Positions 14,112-23,077 of a stretch of DNA of 30,533 bases are shown here, in pieces. The stretch covers positions 1-30,533 of the forward strand of contig CALDLG010000042.1 in the NCBI GenBank assembly GCA_937910785.1, read 5' to 3'. The notes under the pieces were generated by a model. That model was not told where the DNA came from and did no database searches. It worked only from the letters and a program-made list of their open reading frames with translations. Each line of letters starts with the position of its first letter. The stretch's first letter is position 1. A program made the position numbers and the translations under genes. The DNA comes from an uncultured Lachnospiraceae bacterium. GTDB taxonomy: Bacteria; Bacillota; Clostridia; Lachnospirales; Lachnospiraceae.

Positions 14112-17100
14112 ATGGCATTTGCACATTTACATGTCCATACGGAATACAGTCTTCTGGATGGCTCTAACAAAATTAAAGAATATGTCAGGCGGGTAAAAGA
14201 GCTTGGCATGGACAGCGCGGCAATTACGGACCATGGCGTCATGTACGGCGTCATCGATTTCTATAAGGCGGCCAAAGAGGCGGGAATTAAGCCGATTCTT
14301 GGATGTGAGGTTTATGTAGCCCCTAATTCCCGCTTCGATAAGGAACTGACCGGCGGGGAGGACCGGTATTACCATCTCGTTCTGTTAGCGGAAAATAATA
14401 TCGGTTACGAGAACCTGACGAAAATCGTCAGCAGGGGCCATACGGAAGGCTATTATTACCGGCCTCGTGTGGATATGGAAGTTCTGCGGGAATTTCATGA
14501 GGGAATCATCGCGCTTTCCGCCTGTCTGGCGGGCGAGGTGCAGCGTTATATTCAGAAAGGCTTGATCGAGGAAGCGAAGAAGTCCGCAAGGAAGTATGAG
14601 GACTGCTTCGGTAAGGGTAATTTTTTCCTGGAACTGCAGGATCATGGCATTCCGGCGCAGAAAACGGTTAATACGGCGCTGCTTAACATGAGCAGGGAGC
14701 TGGAGATTCCCCTTGTTGCAACCAATGACGTTCATTATACTTATGCGGAGGACGAAAAATCCCACGATATTCTGCTTTGCCTGCAGACGGGTAAAAAGCT
14801 GGCGGACGAAGACCGTCTGCGCTATGTGGGCGGACAGTATTATGTGAAGAGCGAAGAGGAGATGAAAGGGCTTTTTCCGTATGCATGGGAGGCGGTGGAG
14901 AATACCCAGCGCATTGCGGACCGCTGCAATGTGGAGATCGAATTCGGCGTTTACAAGGTGCCGCATTATGAGGTGCCGGAAGGCTATGACTCCTGGGGGT
15001 ATTTAAATAAGCTGTGTCTGGAAGGACTTTCAAGGCGTTATCCTGCGGATGACGGTACGCTGAGGAAGCGGATGGATTATGAGCTGGATATCATTCATAC
15101 GATGGGATTCGTGGATTATTTTCTGATCGTCTGGGACTACATCAATTACTGCAGAGAGAACGGCATTGCGGTCGGACCGGGGCGAGGCTCCGCGGCGGGA
15201 AGCATCGTATCCTACTGTCTGCGGATTACGGATATCGATCCGATCAAATATAATCTCCTGTTCGAGCGTTTTCTGAACCCGGAGCGTGTCTCCATGCCGG
15301 ATATCGACGTGGATTTCTGTTTTGAGCGCAGACAGGAAGTGATCGATTATGTCGGCCGGAAATACGGTTCGGATAAGGTGGTGCAGATCGTAACCTTCGG
15401 TACGATGGCGGCCAAGGCTGTTATCCGGGATGTGGGACGCGTTATGGACCTTCCTTATGCTTATGTGGATTCGATCGCCAAAATGGTGCCAAAGGAGCTG
15501 AACATCACCATCGACAAGGCGCTGGATATGAATCCGGAATTTAAGAAGCTTTATATGGAAGAAACACAGGTGCGGGAGCTCATTGATATGTCGAGACGTC
15601 TGGAAGGACTGCCAAGGCATACCTCCACACATGCCGCGGGCGTGGTGATCTGTCCGGCTGCCGCGGAAAATTATGTACCTCTCTCCAGGGGCGCGGACGG
15701 TTCCATCAATACACAGTTTACAATGACGACGATTGAAGAGCTGGGACTTCTGAAAATGGATTTTCTGGGACTGCGTACACTGACCGTTATTCAGAACGCC
15801 GTTGCCATGGTAGAGAAAAACAAAGGAATTCGGATCGATATCGATAACATAGATTATAATGATCAGGCGGTGCTTGCGTCCATCGGAACCGGGCGGACAG
15901 ACGGCGTGTTCCAGCTGGAAAGCGGCGGAATGAAGAACTTCATGAAGGAGTTAAAACCCAGAAGCCTGGAAGATGTTATCGCGGGGATCTCCCTGTATCG
16001 TCCGGGGCCGATGGATTTTATTCCAAAATACATTAAGGGTAAGAACAATCCGGATTCCATTACCTATGACTGTCCGCAGCTGGAATCGATTCTGGAGCCG
16101 ACCTATGGCTGTATCGTTTATCAGGAGCAGGTTATGCAGATTGTGCGCGAGCTGGGCGGTTATACGATGGGGCGAAGCGATCTGGTGCGTCGTGCCATGA
16201 GTAAAAAGAAGCAGTATGTCATGGAACAGGAGCGGAAGAACTTTACTTATGGCAATCCGGAGGAGGGTGTGCCCGGCTGTGTTGCGAACGGCATCAGTGC
16301 GCAGGTGGCGGATCATATATACGACACAATGATGGATTTTGCCAAGTATGCTTTTAATAAATCCCATGCGGCATGCTATGCGGTGGTGGCATACCAGACG
16401 GCTTATCTGAAATATTACCATCCCATCGAATTCATGGCGGCGCTTCTTACCTCCGTGATCGATAATTCCGGCAAGGTTTCCGAATATATTATGGGCTGCC
16501 GGAGCATGGGCATCGGGATTCTTCCGCCGGATATCAACGAGGGAGAAATCGGTTTTTCCGTATCGGGGAATTCCATCCGCTACGCATTAACGGCGATCAA
16601 GAGTGTGGGGCGGCCCGTGATCGAGACGGTTGTGGAGGAAAGGAGGCTGAGGGGGCCTTATACGAACCTGAAGGATTTTATTTCACGGATGGCTGACAGA
16701 GAAGTGAATAAACGGGCCATTGAAAATTTCATCAAGGCGGGCGCGATGGACAGTCTGGGCGGAACGAGAAAACAGTTCATGAGCGTTTATGTGCAGATTC
16801 TGGAGAGCATTCATCAGGACAAAAAGAACAATATGGCAGGACAGATCTCGCTGTTCGACATCGCCGGAGAAGCGGAAAAGGAGAATTATGAAATTAAGCT
16901 TCCGAATGTGGGAGAATACTCGAAAGAGACCAGGCTGAGCTTCGAAAAAGAAGTGCTCGGCATTTATGTCAGCGGGCATCCGATGGAAGAATATCAGGAG
17001 ATCTGGAAGAAAAATATTACCAATAAAACTTCTGATTTTCTGCTGGATGAAGAAAATGACACAACTGTCGTAAAAGACGGGCAGTCCGCCGTCATCGGCG

Positions 17101-17561
17101 GCATTATCGCGGATAAAAGGCTGAAATATACGAAGAAAGAAAAGGTGATGGCCTTTTTGCAGATAGAGGACCTTCTCGGAACGGCGGAAGTCATTGTATT
17201 TCCGAGAGATTATGAGAAATATTCGGAGAAGCTGACCGAGGACAAAAAGGTGTTTGTCAAAGGACGGGTTTCCGTGGAGGACGAAAAGGATGCCAAGCTG
17301 ATCTGTGAAAAGATCATAACCTTTGAGGAAATGCCGAAGAAGCTTTGGATCAAGTTTCCGAACCGGGAGGCTTTTGAGGAAAAGGAAGCGGAGCTGATGG
17401 CGTCGCTTCGGGATTCCGAAGGCGGGGACAGTGTGGTAATCTATATTGAAAATCCCAAGTCGATGAAAACGCTGCCATCCAATCAGAACGTCAATGCGGA
17501 CGGAGAACTGATTGACCGTCTGGAATCGCTTTATGGAAGGGAAAATATCAGAGTCGTTTAA
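14112..17561 (+). CDS. dnaE: DNA polymerase III alpha subunit
   Basis: A 1149-residue replicative polymerase of the DnaE type (distinct from PolC, as no proofreading exonuclease is inserted). The N-terminal PHP domain begins FAHLHVHTEYSLLDGS with AAITDHGVMYG. The palm contains GPGRGSAAGS and the catalytic MPDIDVDF, Asp399 and Asp401, with a third Asp in KMDFLGLRTL. Next come helix-hairpin-helix elements, QISLF (from Gln911), which fits a sliding-clamp binding motif, and a C-terminal OB fold (AVIGGIIADKRLKYTKKEKV). In Firmicutes DnaE extends primers before PolC takes over; that role is by homology. AGAGGTAA precedes the ATG. It stands alone between the metK terminator and the pfkA promoter. 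Confidence 0.97.
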   Translation: MAFAHLHVHTEYSLLDGSNKIKEYVRRVKELGMDSAAITDHGVMYGVIDFYKAAKEAGIKPILGCEVYVAPNSRFDKELTGGEDRYYHLVLLAENNIGYENLTKIVSRGHTEGYYYRPRVDMEVLREFHEGIIALSACLAGEVQRYIQKGLIEEAKKSARKYEDCFGKGNFFLELQDHGIPAQKTVNTALLNMSRELEIPLVATNDVHYTYAEDEKSHDILLCLQTGKKLADEDRLRYVGGQYYVKSEEEMKGLFPYAWEAVENTQRIADRCNVEIEFGVYKVPHYEVPEGYDSWGYLNKLCLEGLSRRYPADDGTLRKRMDYELDIIHTMGFVDYFLIVWDYINYCRENGIAVGPGRGSAAGSIVSYCLRITDIDPIKYNLLFERFLNPERVSMPDIDVDFCFERRQEVIDYVGRKYGSDKVVQIVTFGTMAAKAVIRDVGRVMDLPYAYVDSIAKMVPKELNITIDKALDMNPEFKKLYMEETQVRELIDMSRRLEGLPRHTSTHAAGVVICPAAAENYVPLSRGADGSINTQFTMTTIEELGLLKMDFLGLRTLTVIQNAVAMVEKNKGIRIDIDNIDYNDQAVLASIGTGRTDGVFQLESGGMKNFMKELKPRSLEDVIAGISLYRPGPMDFIPKYIKGKNNPDSITYDCPQLESILEPTYGCIVYQEQVMQIVRELGGYTMGRSDLVRRAMSKKKQYVMEQERKNFTYGNPEEGVPGCVANGISAQVADHIYDTMMDFAKYAFNKSHAACYAVVAYQTAYLKYYHPIEFMAALLTSVIDNSGKVSEYIMGCRSMGIGILPPDINEGEIGFSVSGNSIRYALTAIKSVGRPVIETVVEERRLRGPYTNLKDFISRMADREVNKRAIENFIKAGAMDSLGGTRKQFMSVYVQILESIHQDKKNNMAGQISLFDIAGEAEKENYEIKLPNVGEYSKETRLSFEKEVLGIYVSGHPMEEYQEIWKKNITNKTSDFLLDEENDTTVVKDGQSAVIGGIIADKRLKYTKKEKVMAFLQIEDLLGTAEVIVFPRDYEKYSEKLTEDKKVFVKGRVSVEDEKDAKLICEKIITFEEMPKKLWIKFPNREAFEEKEAELMASLRDSEGGDSVVIYIENPKSMKTLPSNQNVNADGELIDRLESLYGRENIRVV

Positions 17562-17567
17562 AAAGGA

Positions 17568-17596
17568 TTGAAAACCCGCTGTAATTGGAGTAAAAT
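17568..17596 (+). promoter_or_regulatory. Promoter of pfkA
   Basis: TTGAAA, a 17-base spacer and TAAAAT lie in the 79-base gap between dnaE and pfkA, just after the dnaE stop. Confidence 0.65.
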
Positions 17597-17640
17597 GGAA
17601 TCGGTTATGATCCGGATAGATTCGCAGACTGGGAAAGGAC

Positions 17641-18627
17641 ATGGTTATCAAGATGGCAAAGGACATTAAAACGATAGGAGTTTTAACGAGCGGAGGCGAT
17701 GCACCGGGCATGAATGCCGCGATTCGTGCGGTCGTCAGAAAGGGGCTTGCCAACGGCGTCAGAGTCAAGGGCATCAAAAAAGGCTATCTGGGCCTGATGA
17801 ATGAAGAGATCATAGATCTGGAGAAATGGTATGTTTCCGATACCATTCAGCGCGGCGGAACCATTCTCGGAACGGCACGCTGCTCGGAGATGCGTACGGA
17901 AGAAGGACAGCAGCGGGCGGTTGAGGTCTGCCGGAAATATAAGATTGACGGTCTTGTCGTGATCGGGGGAGACGGTTCCTACCGCGGTGCGCAGGCGCTT
18001 TCCAGACTCGGCATCAATACCATCGGCCTGCCGGGCACAATCGATCTGGATATTGCCTGTACGGAATATACGATCGGTTTTGATACGGCGATCAATACCG
18101 CAATGCAGGCGATCGACAAGGTGCGTGACACCTCATCCTCTCACGAGCGATGCAGCATTATAGAGGTTATGGGAAGAAATGCAGGCTATATCGCTTTATG
18201 GTGCGGTATTGCCAACGGTGCGGAAGATATCCTGATACCGGAGAAATATGATTATAACGAACAACAGATCATCAACAATATTATTGCCAACAGAAAGCGC
18301 GGAAAGACTCATCATATCATTATCAATGCGGAGGGAATCGGGCATTCCACGTCCATGGCGCGCCGGATCGAAGCGGCAACGGGAATTGAAACAAGAGCAA
18401 CGATCCTCGGCTACATGCAGCGCGGTGGTTCTCCGACCTGTAAGGACCGTTACTATGCTTCCATCATGGGCGCTTACGCGGCGGATATTCTGTGTGAGGG
18501 CAAAACCAACCGGGTTGTAGGCTATCAGCATGGAGAATTTCTGGACTTCGATATCGAAGAAGCGTTGAATATGAAAAAAGACATTCCGGAGTATGTATTT
18601 GAAGTCAGCAAGATTCTTTCCTTATAG
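17641..18627 (+). CDS. pfkA: 6-phosphofructokinase, ATP-dependent
   Basis: A 328-residue enzyme that phosphorylates fructose 6-phosphate to the 1,6-bisphosphate in glycolysis. Motifs are TSGGDAPGMNAAIR (ATP site), IGGDGSYRGA and PGTIDLDI, then MGRNAGYIAL and LGYMQRGGSP. Gly in GGDGS and Gly in PGTID are the residues that favour ATP rather than pyrophosphate. The catalytic motif, usually TIDND, reads TIDLD (133-137 in this numbering), keeping both Asp but replacing Asn with Leu. The ATG at 17641 directly follows GAAAGGAC; a second in-frame ATG at 17653 (MAKDIKTIG) is nearer the usual family start, and either may be used. A strong terminator follows. Confidence 0.95.
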   Translation: MVIKMAKDIKTIGVLTSGGDAPGMNAAIRAVVRKGLANGVRVKGIKKGYLGLMNEEIIDLEKWYVSDTIQRGGTILGTARCSEMRTEEGQQRAVEVCRKYKIDGLVVIGGDGSYRGAQALSRLGINTIGLPGTIDLDIACTEYTIGFDTAINTAMQAIDKVRDTSSSHERCSIIEVMGRNAGYIALWCGIANGAEDILIPEKYDYNEQQIINNIIANRKRGKTHHIIINAEGIGHSTSMARRIEAATGIETRATILGYMQRGGSPTCKDRYYASIMGAYAADILCEGKTNRVVGYQHGEFLDFDIEEALNMKKDIPEYVFEVSKILSL

Positions 18628-18632
18628 AAATC

Positions 18633-18673
18633 ACTTCCCCATATGATGGGAACGTCATATGGGGAAGTTTTTT
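18633..18673 (+). terminator. Strong intrinsic terminator of pfkA
   Basis: A perfect 14-base-pair stem (18633-18646 with 18655-18668) around an 8-base loop, followed by T to 18673. Confidence 0.93.
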
Positions 18674-18676
18674 AAA

Positions 18677-18880
18677 TAACAGGAAATTTCGACACAGTGT
18701 GGAAGAACCGTAATAGGAAATTGTTGTAATGTAAACTATTTGAGGGAGAATGCGGAGCATTCTCCGAATCATCGCCGCCGGGCGATGATTTGTTCTATAA
18801 TAGGAGATTTCGACACAGTGTGGAAGAACCGAAGGTTCTTCCGAACATAATGCCGAAGGCATTTTGTTCTATATCAGGTT
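18677..18880. repeat. Cluster of palindromic repeat units
   Basis: The segment is built from repeated pieces. TAAYAGGARATT occurs at 18677-18688, 18711-18722 and 18798-18809. The longer 34-base form occurs at 18677-18710 and 18798-18831 with two mismatches. Unit 2 has hairpins GGAGAATGC-gga-GCATTCTCC (18745-18765) and a 10-base-pair one (18767-18790). Unit 3 has GGAAGAACC-gaa-GGTTCTTCC (18822-18842) and AATGCC-gaa-GGCATT (18849-18863). Both then read TTTGTTCTATA. Arm sequences differ between units but pairing is kept. This resembles interspersed REP-like or small hairpin mobile elements; no coding potential is seen. Confidence 0.75.
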
Positions 18881-18924
18881 GAAAGATGCCTTGGGTGAAC
18901 TGTGAGAAAGGAATGGTATTCAGA

Positions 18925-19635
18925 ATGAAAATAACGATTATTCATGGGCAGAGCCATAGGGGCTCTACCTTTCATATTGCAGAAATGCTTGCGGAAAAAC
19001 TGAACGGGGAAGTGAAAGAATTTTTCCTGCCGGAAGATTTCGGAGAATTTTGTATTGGCTGTACAGCCTGTTTTGCCATATCCGAAACCAAATGCCCTCA
19101 TTTTGAAAAGCTGTCTCCCATCACAGAAGCGATGGATGAAGCGGATGTAATTATACTGGCAAGTCCCGTTTATGTATACCATGTAACGGGCGCCATGAAA
19201 GCGTTTCTTGACCATTACGGATGGAGGTGGATCGTACACCGCCCCGAAGAAAGGATGTTTTCCAAGCAGGCTGTCTGCATTTGTACGGCGGCCGGAGCCG
19301 GGATAAAAAGCACAAACCGGGATATGGCCCACAGTACCTTCTTCTGGGGAATTGCAAAGACCTGGCGGTATGGTACGGCGGTCATGGAGACTTCATGGGA
19401 GAGAGTTGATGCCGGGAAAAAACGGGCGATAGAGCGAAAGGTGGAGACGCTGGCCAGGAAAGTCACCAAAAGGCATGGACATGTGAAAACACCATTTAAA
19501 ACCAGAATATTTTTTCTTGTTATGCGCCAGATGCAGAAGCGCGGCTGGAATGAAGCGGATGTAAATTACTGGAAAGAAAAAGGATGGACGGAGAAATGCC
19601 GTCCCTGGCATGAAAAGGAGCGAAAACATTCATGA
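18925..19635 (+). CDS. Flavodoxin-fold NAD(P)H-dependent oxidoreductase
   Basis: A 236-residue protein of the FMN reductase/flavodoxin superfamily. It begins MKITIIHGQSHRGSTFHIAE, a beta strand followed by the FMN phosphate loop. The segment CIGCTACF with a further Cys57 (Cys43, Cys46, Cys49) resembles the cysteine cluster in iron-sulfur flavoproteins, so a cluster or redox cysteines are possible. DADVIILASPVYVYHVTGAMKAFLDH-like flavin contacts follow at 68-95. The ATG at 18925 is chosen because it opens the fold and AAAGGAATGG lies upstream. Its last four bases (ATGA) overlap the start of the RNA methyltransferase gene, so the two are translationally coupled. Substrate unknown. Confidence 0.85.
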   Translation: MKITIIHGQSHRGSTFHIAEMLAEKLNGEVKEFFLPEDFGEFCIGCTACFAISETKCPHFEKLSPITEAMDEADVIILASPVYVYHVTGAMKAFLDHYGWRWIVHRPEERMFSKQAVCICTAAGAGIKSTNRDMAHSTFFWGIAKTWRYGTAVMETSWERVDAGKKRAIERKVETLARKVTKRHGHVKTPFKTRIFFLVMRQMQKRGWNEADVNYWKEKGWTEKCRPWHEKERKHS

Positions 19636-20447
19636 TTACGAGTCATTCCAATAAAGGTGTGAGAGAGGTCATACAGCTGCAGCAGAAGGCGAAGGAGCGG
19701 AAGGAGAAAGGTCTTTTTGTGGCGGAGGGCGTGAAAATGTTTCTGGAAGCGCCATTGGAGCGGATTATGAAGGTCTACGCCGCAGAGAGCTTCGCAAAGC
19801 AGGCGCCGTCTTCATGCAGGGAGAAGCTGGAAAAGCTGTCCGGCCGTTATGAAACGGTTTCGGAGGATGTTTTCCGGAAAATGTCGGATACAAAGACGCC
19901 CCAGGGAATCCTGTGTGTGGTCAGGCAGTATTCCTATGAACAGGAGGATCTTTTCGCATCCGGGGAGCCTCTGCTCATGCTGCTTGAGGATCTGCAGGAC
20001 CCCGGAAATCTCGGAACAATCTTCCGGGCGGGAGAAGGCGCCGGGGTCACGGGAATTGTGATGAGCGGAGGCTGTGTGGATATTTATAATCCCAAAACGA
20101 TTCGTTCCACGATGGGTTCCATATACCGGATGCCATTTCTCTATACGGAGCGGCTTGAAGAGACGATCGGGATGCTGCGGGAAAAGGGGATTGTTGTGTA
20201 TGCGGCGCATCTGCGGGGCGCAGAAGTTTATGAAGAATGTGATTACCGAAAAAAAACAGCGTTTCTGATCGGAAACGAAGCAAACGGCCTGCGGGATGAG
20301 ACGGCAGCCTGTGCGGATGCCTCGGTAAAGATCCCGATGGCGGGAAACGTGGAGTCGCTCAACGCGGCGGTGGCGGCGTCCATTCTCATGTTTGAGGCGG
20401 CGCGGCAGAGACGGAACGCGAGATGGACAGGGAATCAGATTGAATAA
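19632..20447 (+). CDS. SpoU/TrmH family RNA 2'-O-methyltransferase
   Basis: A 271-residue SAM-dependent methyltransferase of the SPOUT class that would methylate ribose in rRNA or tRNA. An N-terminal substrate-binding domain (VREVIQLQQKAKERKEKGLFVAEG) leads to three SpoU motifs: DPGNLGTIFRAG (123-134), LIGNEANGL (212-220) and IPMAGNVESLNAAVAAS (234-250), which form the knotted SAM site. The layout fits the YsgA/RlmB-like rRNA group; the exact target nucleotide cannot be told. It overlaps the upstream oxidoreductase gene by four bases, and its stop codon lies within the ribosome binding region of proC, so it is the middle gene of a three-gene operon. Confidence 0.92.
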   Translation: MITSHSNKGVREVIQLQQKAKERKEKGLFVAEGVKMFLEAPLERIMKVYAAESFAKQAPSSCREKLEKLSGRYETVSEDVFRKMSDTKTPQGILCVVRQYSYEQEDLFASGEPLLMLLEDLQDPGNLGTIFRAGEGAGVTGIVMSGGCVDIYNPKTIRSTMGSIYRMPFLYTERLEETIGMLREKGIVVYAAHLRGAEVYEECDYRKKTAFLIGNEANGLRDETAACADASVKIPMAGNVESLNAAVAASILMFEAARQRRNARWTGNQIE

Positions 20448-20463
20448 GGAGGGTCAGGACAGG

Positions 20464-21258
20464 ATGAAAATCGGATTTATCGGACTTGGAAATATGGCGA
20501 GAGCGATGATCGGAGGAATGCTCCGGAAGAATATGGTGAAGCCGGAGGACATCGTCGGGACGGCGAAGACACAGGAAACAAGGGAAAAGATGGCGGCGCG
20601 GTTCGGCATCCGGACGCTTGAAAAAAACGCGGATGCGGCGGCTTGCGCGGATATTCTCGTGCTTGCGGTCAAACCGCAGTTTCTGGGCGAAGTGATTGCG
20701 GAAATAAAAGACGTGACAAAGCCCGAAACGTTGATTATCAGCATTGCGGCCGGTAAGAGCATGCAGTGGATCGGGGAAGCCTTCGGGCGGGAACTGAAGC
20801 TTGTGCGCTGCATGCCCAATACGCCCGCGTTAGTAGGCGCGGGATGTACGGGCGTCTGTGTGAGTGAGAAGGTTTCGGAGGAGGAAAGAAATTACAGCAT
20901 CCGGCTGATGGAAAGCTTCGGAAAAGCCAGTCTTGTGCCGGAACGTCTGATCGATGCGGTAGGAGCGGTATCCGGAAGCTCTCCCGCCTATGTTTTTATG
21001 TTTATCGAAGCGATGGCGGACGCCGGTGTGGCGGCGGGAATGCCTCGTGCGCAGGCACTGGAATTCGCGGCGCAGGCTGTCTATGGCAGCGCGAAGCTGG
21101 TGCTGGAGAGCGGCAGACATCCGGGAGAGCTGAAGGACATGGTATGTTCGCCGGGAGGTACGACGATTCAGGGCGTGCGCGTGCTGGAAGAGAGGGGAAT
21201 GAGGGGGGCCGTGATGGCTGCGCTTCATGCATGTGTCGAAAAAACTAAGAAACTGTAA
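20464..21258 (+). CDS. proC: Pyrroline-5-carboxylate reductase
   Basis: A 264-residue enzyme that reduces pyrroline-5-carboxylate to proline with NAD(P)H, the last step of proline synthesis. It starts with the Rossmann fold MKIGFIGLGNMARAMIGGM. Then come LAVKPQFL, RCMPNTPALVGAG, the signature AVSGSSPAYVFMFIEAMADAG and SPGGTTIQGV for substrate binding. The ATG at 20464 is 11 bases after AAGGAGGG (20446-20453), which overlaps the stop of the methyltransferase gene. The reading frame is open further upstream but without family similarity. No clear terminator follows; the next gene has its own promoter. Confidence 0.95.
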   Translation: MKIGFIGLGNMARAMIGGMLRKNMVKPEDIVGTAKTQETREKMAARFGIRTLEKNADAAACADILVLAVKPQFLGEVIAEIKDVTKPETLIISIAAGKSMQWIGEAFGRELKLVRCMPNTPALVGAGCTGVCVSEKVSEEERNYSIRLMESFGKASLVPERLIDAVGAVSGSSPAYVFMFIEAMADAGVAAGMPRAQALEFAAQAVYGSAKLVLESGRHPGELKDMVCSPGGTTIQGVRVLEERGMRGAVMAALHACVEKTKKL

Positions 21259-21307
21259 CATTTTTATGCTTATTTCTGCTTATAAAACAGAGAAAATCTG
21301 TGAAAAC

Positions 21308-21336
21308 TTGACAAAGGGTAGATGTTTTGTTAGAAT
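21308..21336 (+). promoter_or_regulatory. Strong promoter of the SleB-type hydrolase gene
   Basis: A perfect TTGACA, 17 bases and TAGAAT. An inverted repeat ACAATT-N7-AATTGT (21355-21373) lies in the leader and may be an operator. Confidence 0.75.
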
Positions 21337-21407
21337 TAACCAAAACAAATACTTAACAATTTCGTAATAATTGTAACAAAGTAGAAAAAAAGCGGAGGTA
21401 AGCATTC

Positions 21408-22481
21408 ATGTTAAGAGGCAGAGGCATGTTCCTCATGCTGGCCGGATGGATTATCAGTCTGGTCATGTTTGGTGGAATGAAATTAGAAGCTGCTGCGTCC
21501 AATACAAAGGATTATCTGGATTCTTTGAACGTGGGTATTTCCAATGTTATTGAATCAGGCGGCAGTGGAAATGAGGAGGCAATTGAGGAGCTGGCGCAGA
21601 TCGTAGAGGAAGCGGAGAAAGAAAAGTCCGATCTGGTTATGGCGGACGTACAGGTGGCGCTGAATGTACGCGCTGAGGCGTCGGAGGAATCGGAAAAGGT
21701 AGGTCTGCTATATAAAGACTGCGGAGGCAGGATTCTGGAAAGAAAGGATGGCTGGACCAAACTGCAGTCCGGCGAACTGGTTGGCTGGGCAAGCGATGAA
21801 TTTCTGATTTTTGATGAAGAAGCGGAGGCGCTGGCAGGCGAAGTAGGCAATCTGATTATAAAAAATGAAGCGGAGACGCTCCGGGTGCGTCAGGAACCCG
21901 ACACGGACGCTGAAGTTCTGGGACTTCTGTCGAGGAATGACGCGCTGAATGTGGTGGAAGTCATGGATGATGAATGGATTAAAGTAGATTTCTTTCATGA
22001 CGATGCCTATGTTCTGGCGGAATATGTGGATATCGATTTTCATATTGATGCGGGAGAGACGATGGATGTCATCAGACAGCGTGAGGAAGAGGCCGAGGAG
22101 GCGAGGAAGAAAGCATTACAGGATGCAAATCAGGCAATTATTGCCGAAGCGGATGATATCAGGCTGCTCGCGGCGCTGATTTACTGTGAGGCGGGCTCCG
22201 AGTCTTATCAGGGACAGCTTGCGGTCGGCGCGGTCGTTATGAACAGAGTTAAAAGCGGCGCCTATCCGAATACCATTTCGGGTGTTATTTATGCTTCAGG
22301 GCAGTTTACACCGGCTATGAACGGCAAGGTTGCCAGAATTTACAATACCGACATCGCGCAGAGCTGCTATACCGCGGCACAGGAGGCGATGGCCGGCGTG
22401 ACCAATGTGGGCGGTGCGACGCATTTCAGAAGAGCGGGAAATCATGAGGGAATTTTGATTGATAATCAGGTCTTCTGGTAG
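21408..22481 (+). CDS. Secreted cell wall hydrolase with two SH3 domains and SleB-type catalytic domain
   Basis: A 357-residue exported protein. A signal peptide spans about residues 1-30 (hydrophobic core FLMLAGWIISLVMFGGM, then AAAS). An acidic helical spacer is followed by two bacterial SH3 domains (about 77-133, with ALNVRAEAS, and 150-210, with TLRVRQEPD) that usually bind peptidoglycan. A charged helix leads to the hydrolase domain (251-357) with LAALIYCEAGSESYQGQLAV, where Glu261 is the expected catalytic acid of SleB-like lytic enzymes. SleB opens spore cortex, but such SH3-linked forms in Lachnospiraceae may act in vegetative growth. GGAGG (21394-21398) precedes the ATG. It is a single-gene unit. 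Confidence 0.92.
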   Translation: MLRGRGMFLMLAGWIISLVMFGGMKLEAAASNTKDYLDSLNVGISNVIESGGSGNEEAIEELAQIVEEAEKEKSDLVMADVQVALNVRAEASEESEKVGLLYKDCGGRILERKDGWTKLQSGELVGWASDEFLIFDEEAEALAGEVGNLIIKNEAETLRVRQEPDTDAEVLGLLSRNDALNVVEVMDDEWIKVDFFHDDAYVLAEYVDIDFHIDAGETMDVIRQREEEAEEARKKALQDANQAIIAEADDIRLLAALIYCEAGSESYQGQLAVGAVVMNRVKSGAYPNTISGVIYASGQFTPAMNGKVARIYNTDIAQSCYTAAQEAMAGVTNVGGATHFRRAGNHEGILIDNQVFW

Positions 22482-22567
22482 AGTGTGAAGGCTTATGGCG
22501 AAGAATATTTCGCGCAGCCGGTGCATAATGGCAGGTGCAAATAAAGACAGAATACTGTCGGAAAACC

Positions 22568-22596
22568 TTGTTTCTATCGGAATAATATAGTAATAT
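22568..22596 (+). promoter_or_regulatory. Promoter of the nfeD-SPFH operon
   Basis: TTGTTT, a 17-base spacer and TAATAT, followed by the purine-rich ribosome binding region AGGAAAGGGG before the ATG at 22620. Confidence 0.55.
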
Positions 22597-22619
22597 AGAT
22601 AGGAAAGGGGTGAAAGGTG

Positions 22620-23075
22620 ATGACGGTAATGGATGTAAATATGACAGTGGTATGGCTGATTCTTCTTGTCGTATTGGTAGTCATTGAGTTGATTACGATG
22701 GGGCTGACGACGATCTGGTTTGCCGGCGGCGCGCTGGCGGCGGCATTGATCTCGATTCCGGGAACGCCGCTTGCTTTGCAGATTCTGGTGTTTCTGATCG
22801 TATCGGGGATTCTTCTGTATTTTACAAGACCGGTTGCTGTCAAATATTTTAACAGAGATAGAATCAGAACCAATGTGGAGAGCATGATCGGAAGACAGGC
22901 GATTGTCATCAGCGAGATCAATAATCTGGAAGGCATCGGTCAGGTAAATACGGGCGGTATGGAATGGTCTGCAAGAAGCAGCTATCATAACGTGGTACTG
23001 CCGGTGGGAGCCGTAGTTACGGTGCTTGGTGTCGATGGCGTGAAACTGATCGTAGAAGAAAGAAAAGAGGTTTAA
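22620..23075 (+). CDS. NfeD family membrane protein
   Basis: A 151-residue protein with three hydrophobic helices (about 9-30, 35-50 and 54-71) and a C-terminal OB-like beta domain (MIGRQAIVISEINNLEGIG to the end), the short form of NfeD that lacks a serine protease domain. NfeD proteins are usually encoded beside an SPFH/stomatin partner and are thought to help form membrane microdomains. That is so here, the partner starting 2 bases after the stop. A GTG at 22617 lies directly before the ATG; AAAGGGG (22604-22610) serves either. Confidence 0.88.
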   Translation: MTVMDVNMTVVWLILLVVLVVIELITMGLTTIWFAGGALAAALISIPGTPLALQILVFLIVSGILLYFTRPVAVKYFNRDRIRTNVESMIGRQAIVISEINNLEGIGQVNTGGMEWSARSSYHNVVLPVGAVVTVLGVDGVKLIVEERKEV

Positions 23076-23077
23076 TT

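Noticed and set aside
16683..17777. A 364-codon open frame on the minus strand across the end of dnaE
   Set aside because: It lies antisense to a certain gene, has no ribosome binding site or family similarity, and mirrors the codon pattern of dnaE.
18677..18880. CRISPR-like array
   Set aside because: Only two to three units, uneven spacing, strong internal hairpins and no cas genes nearby.
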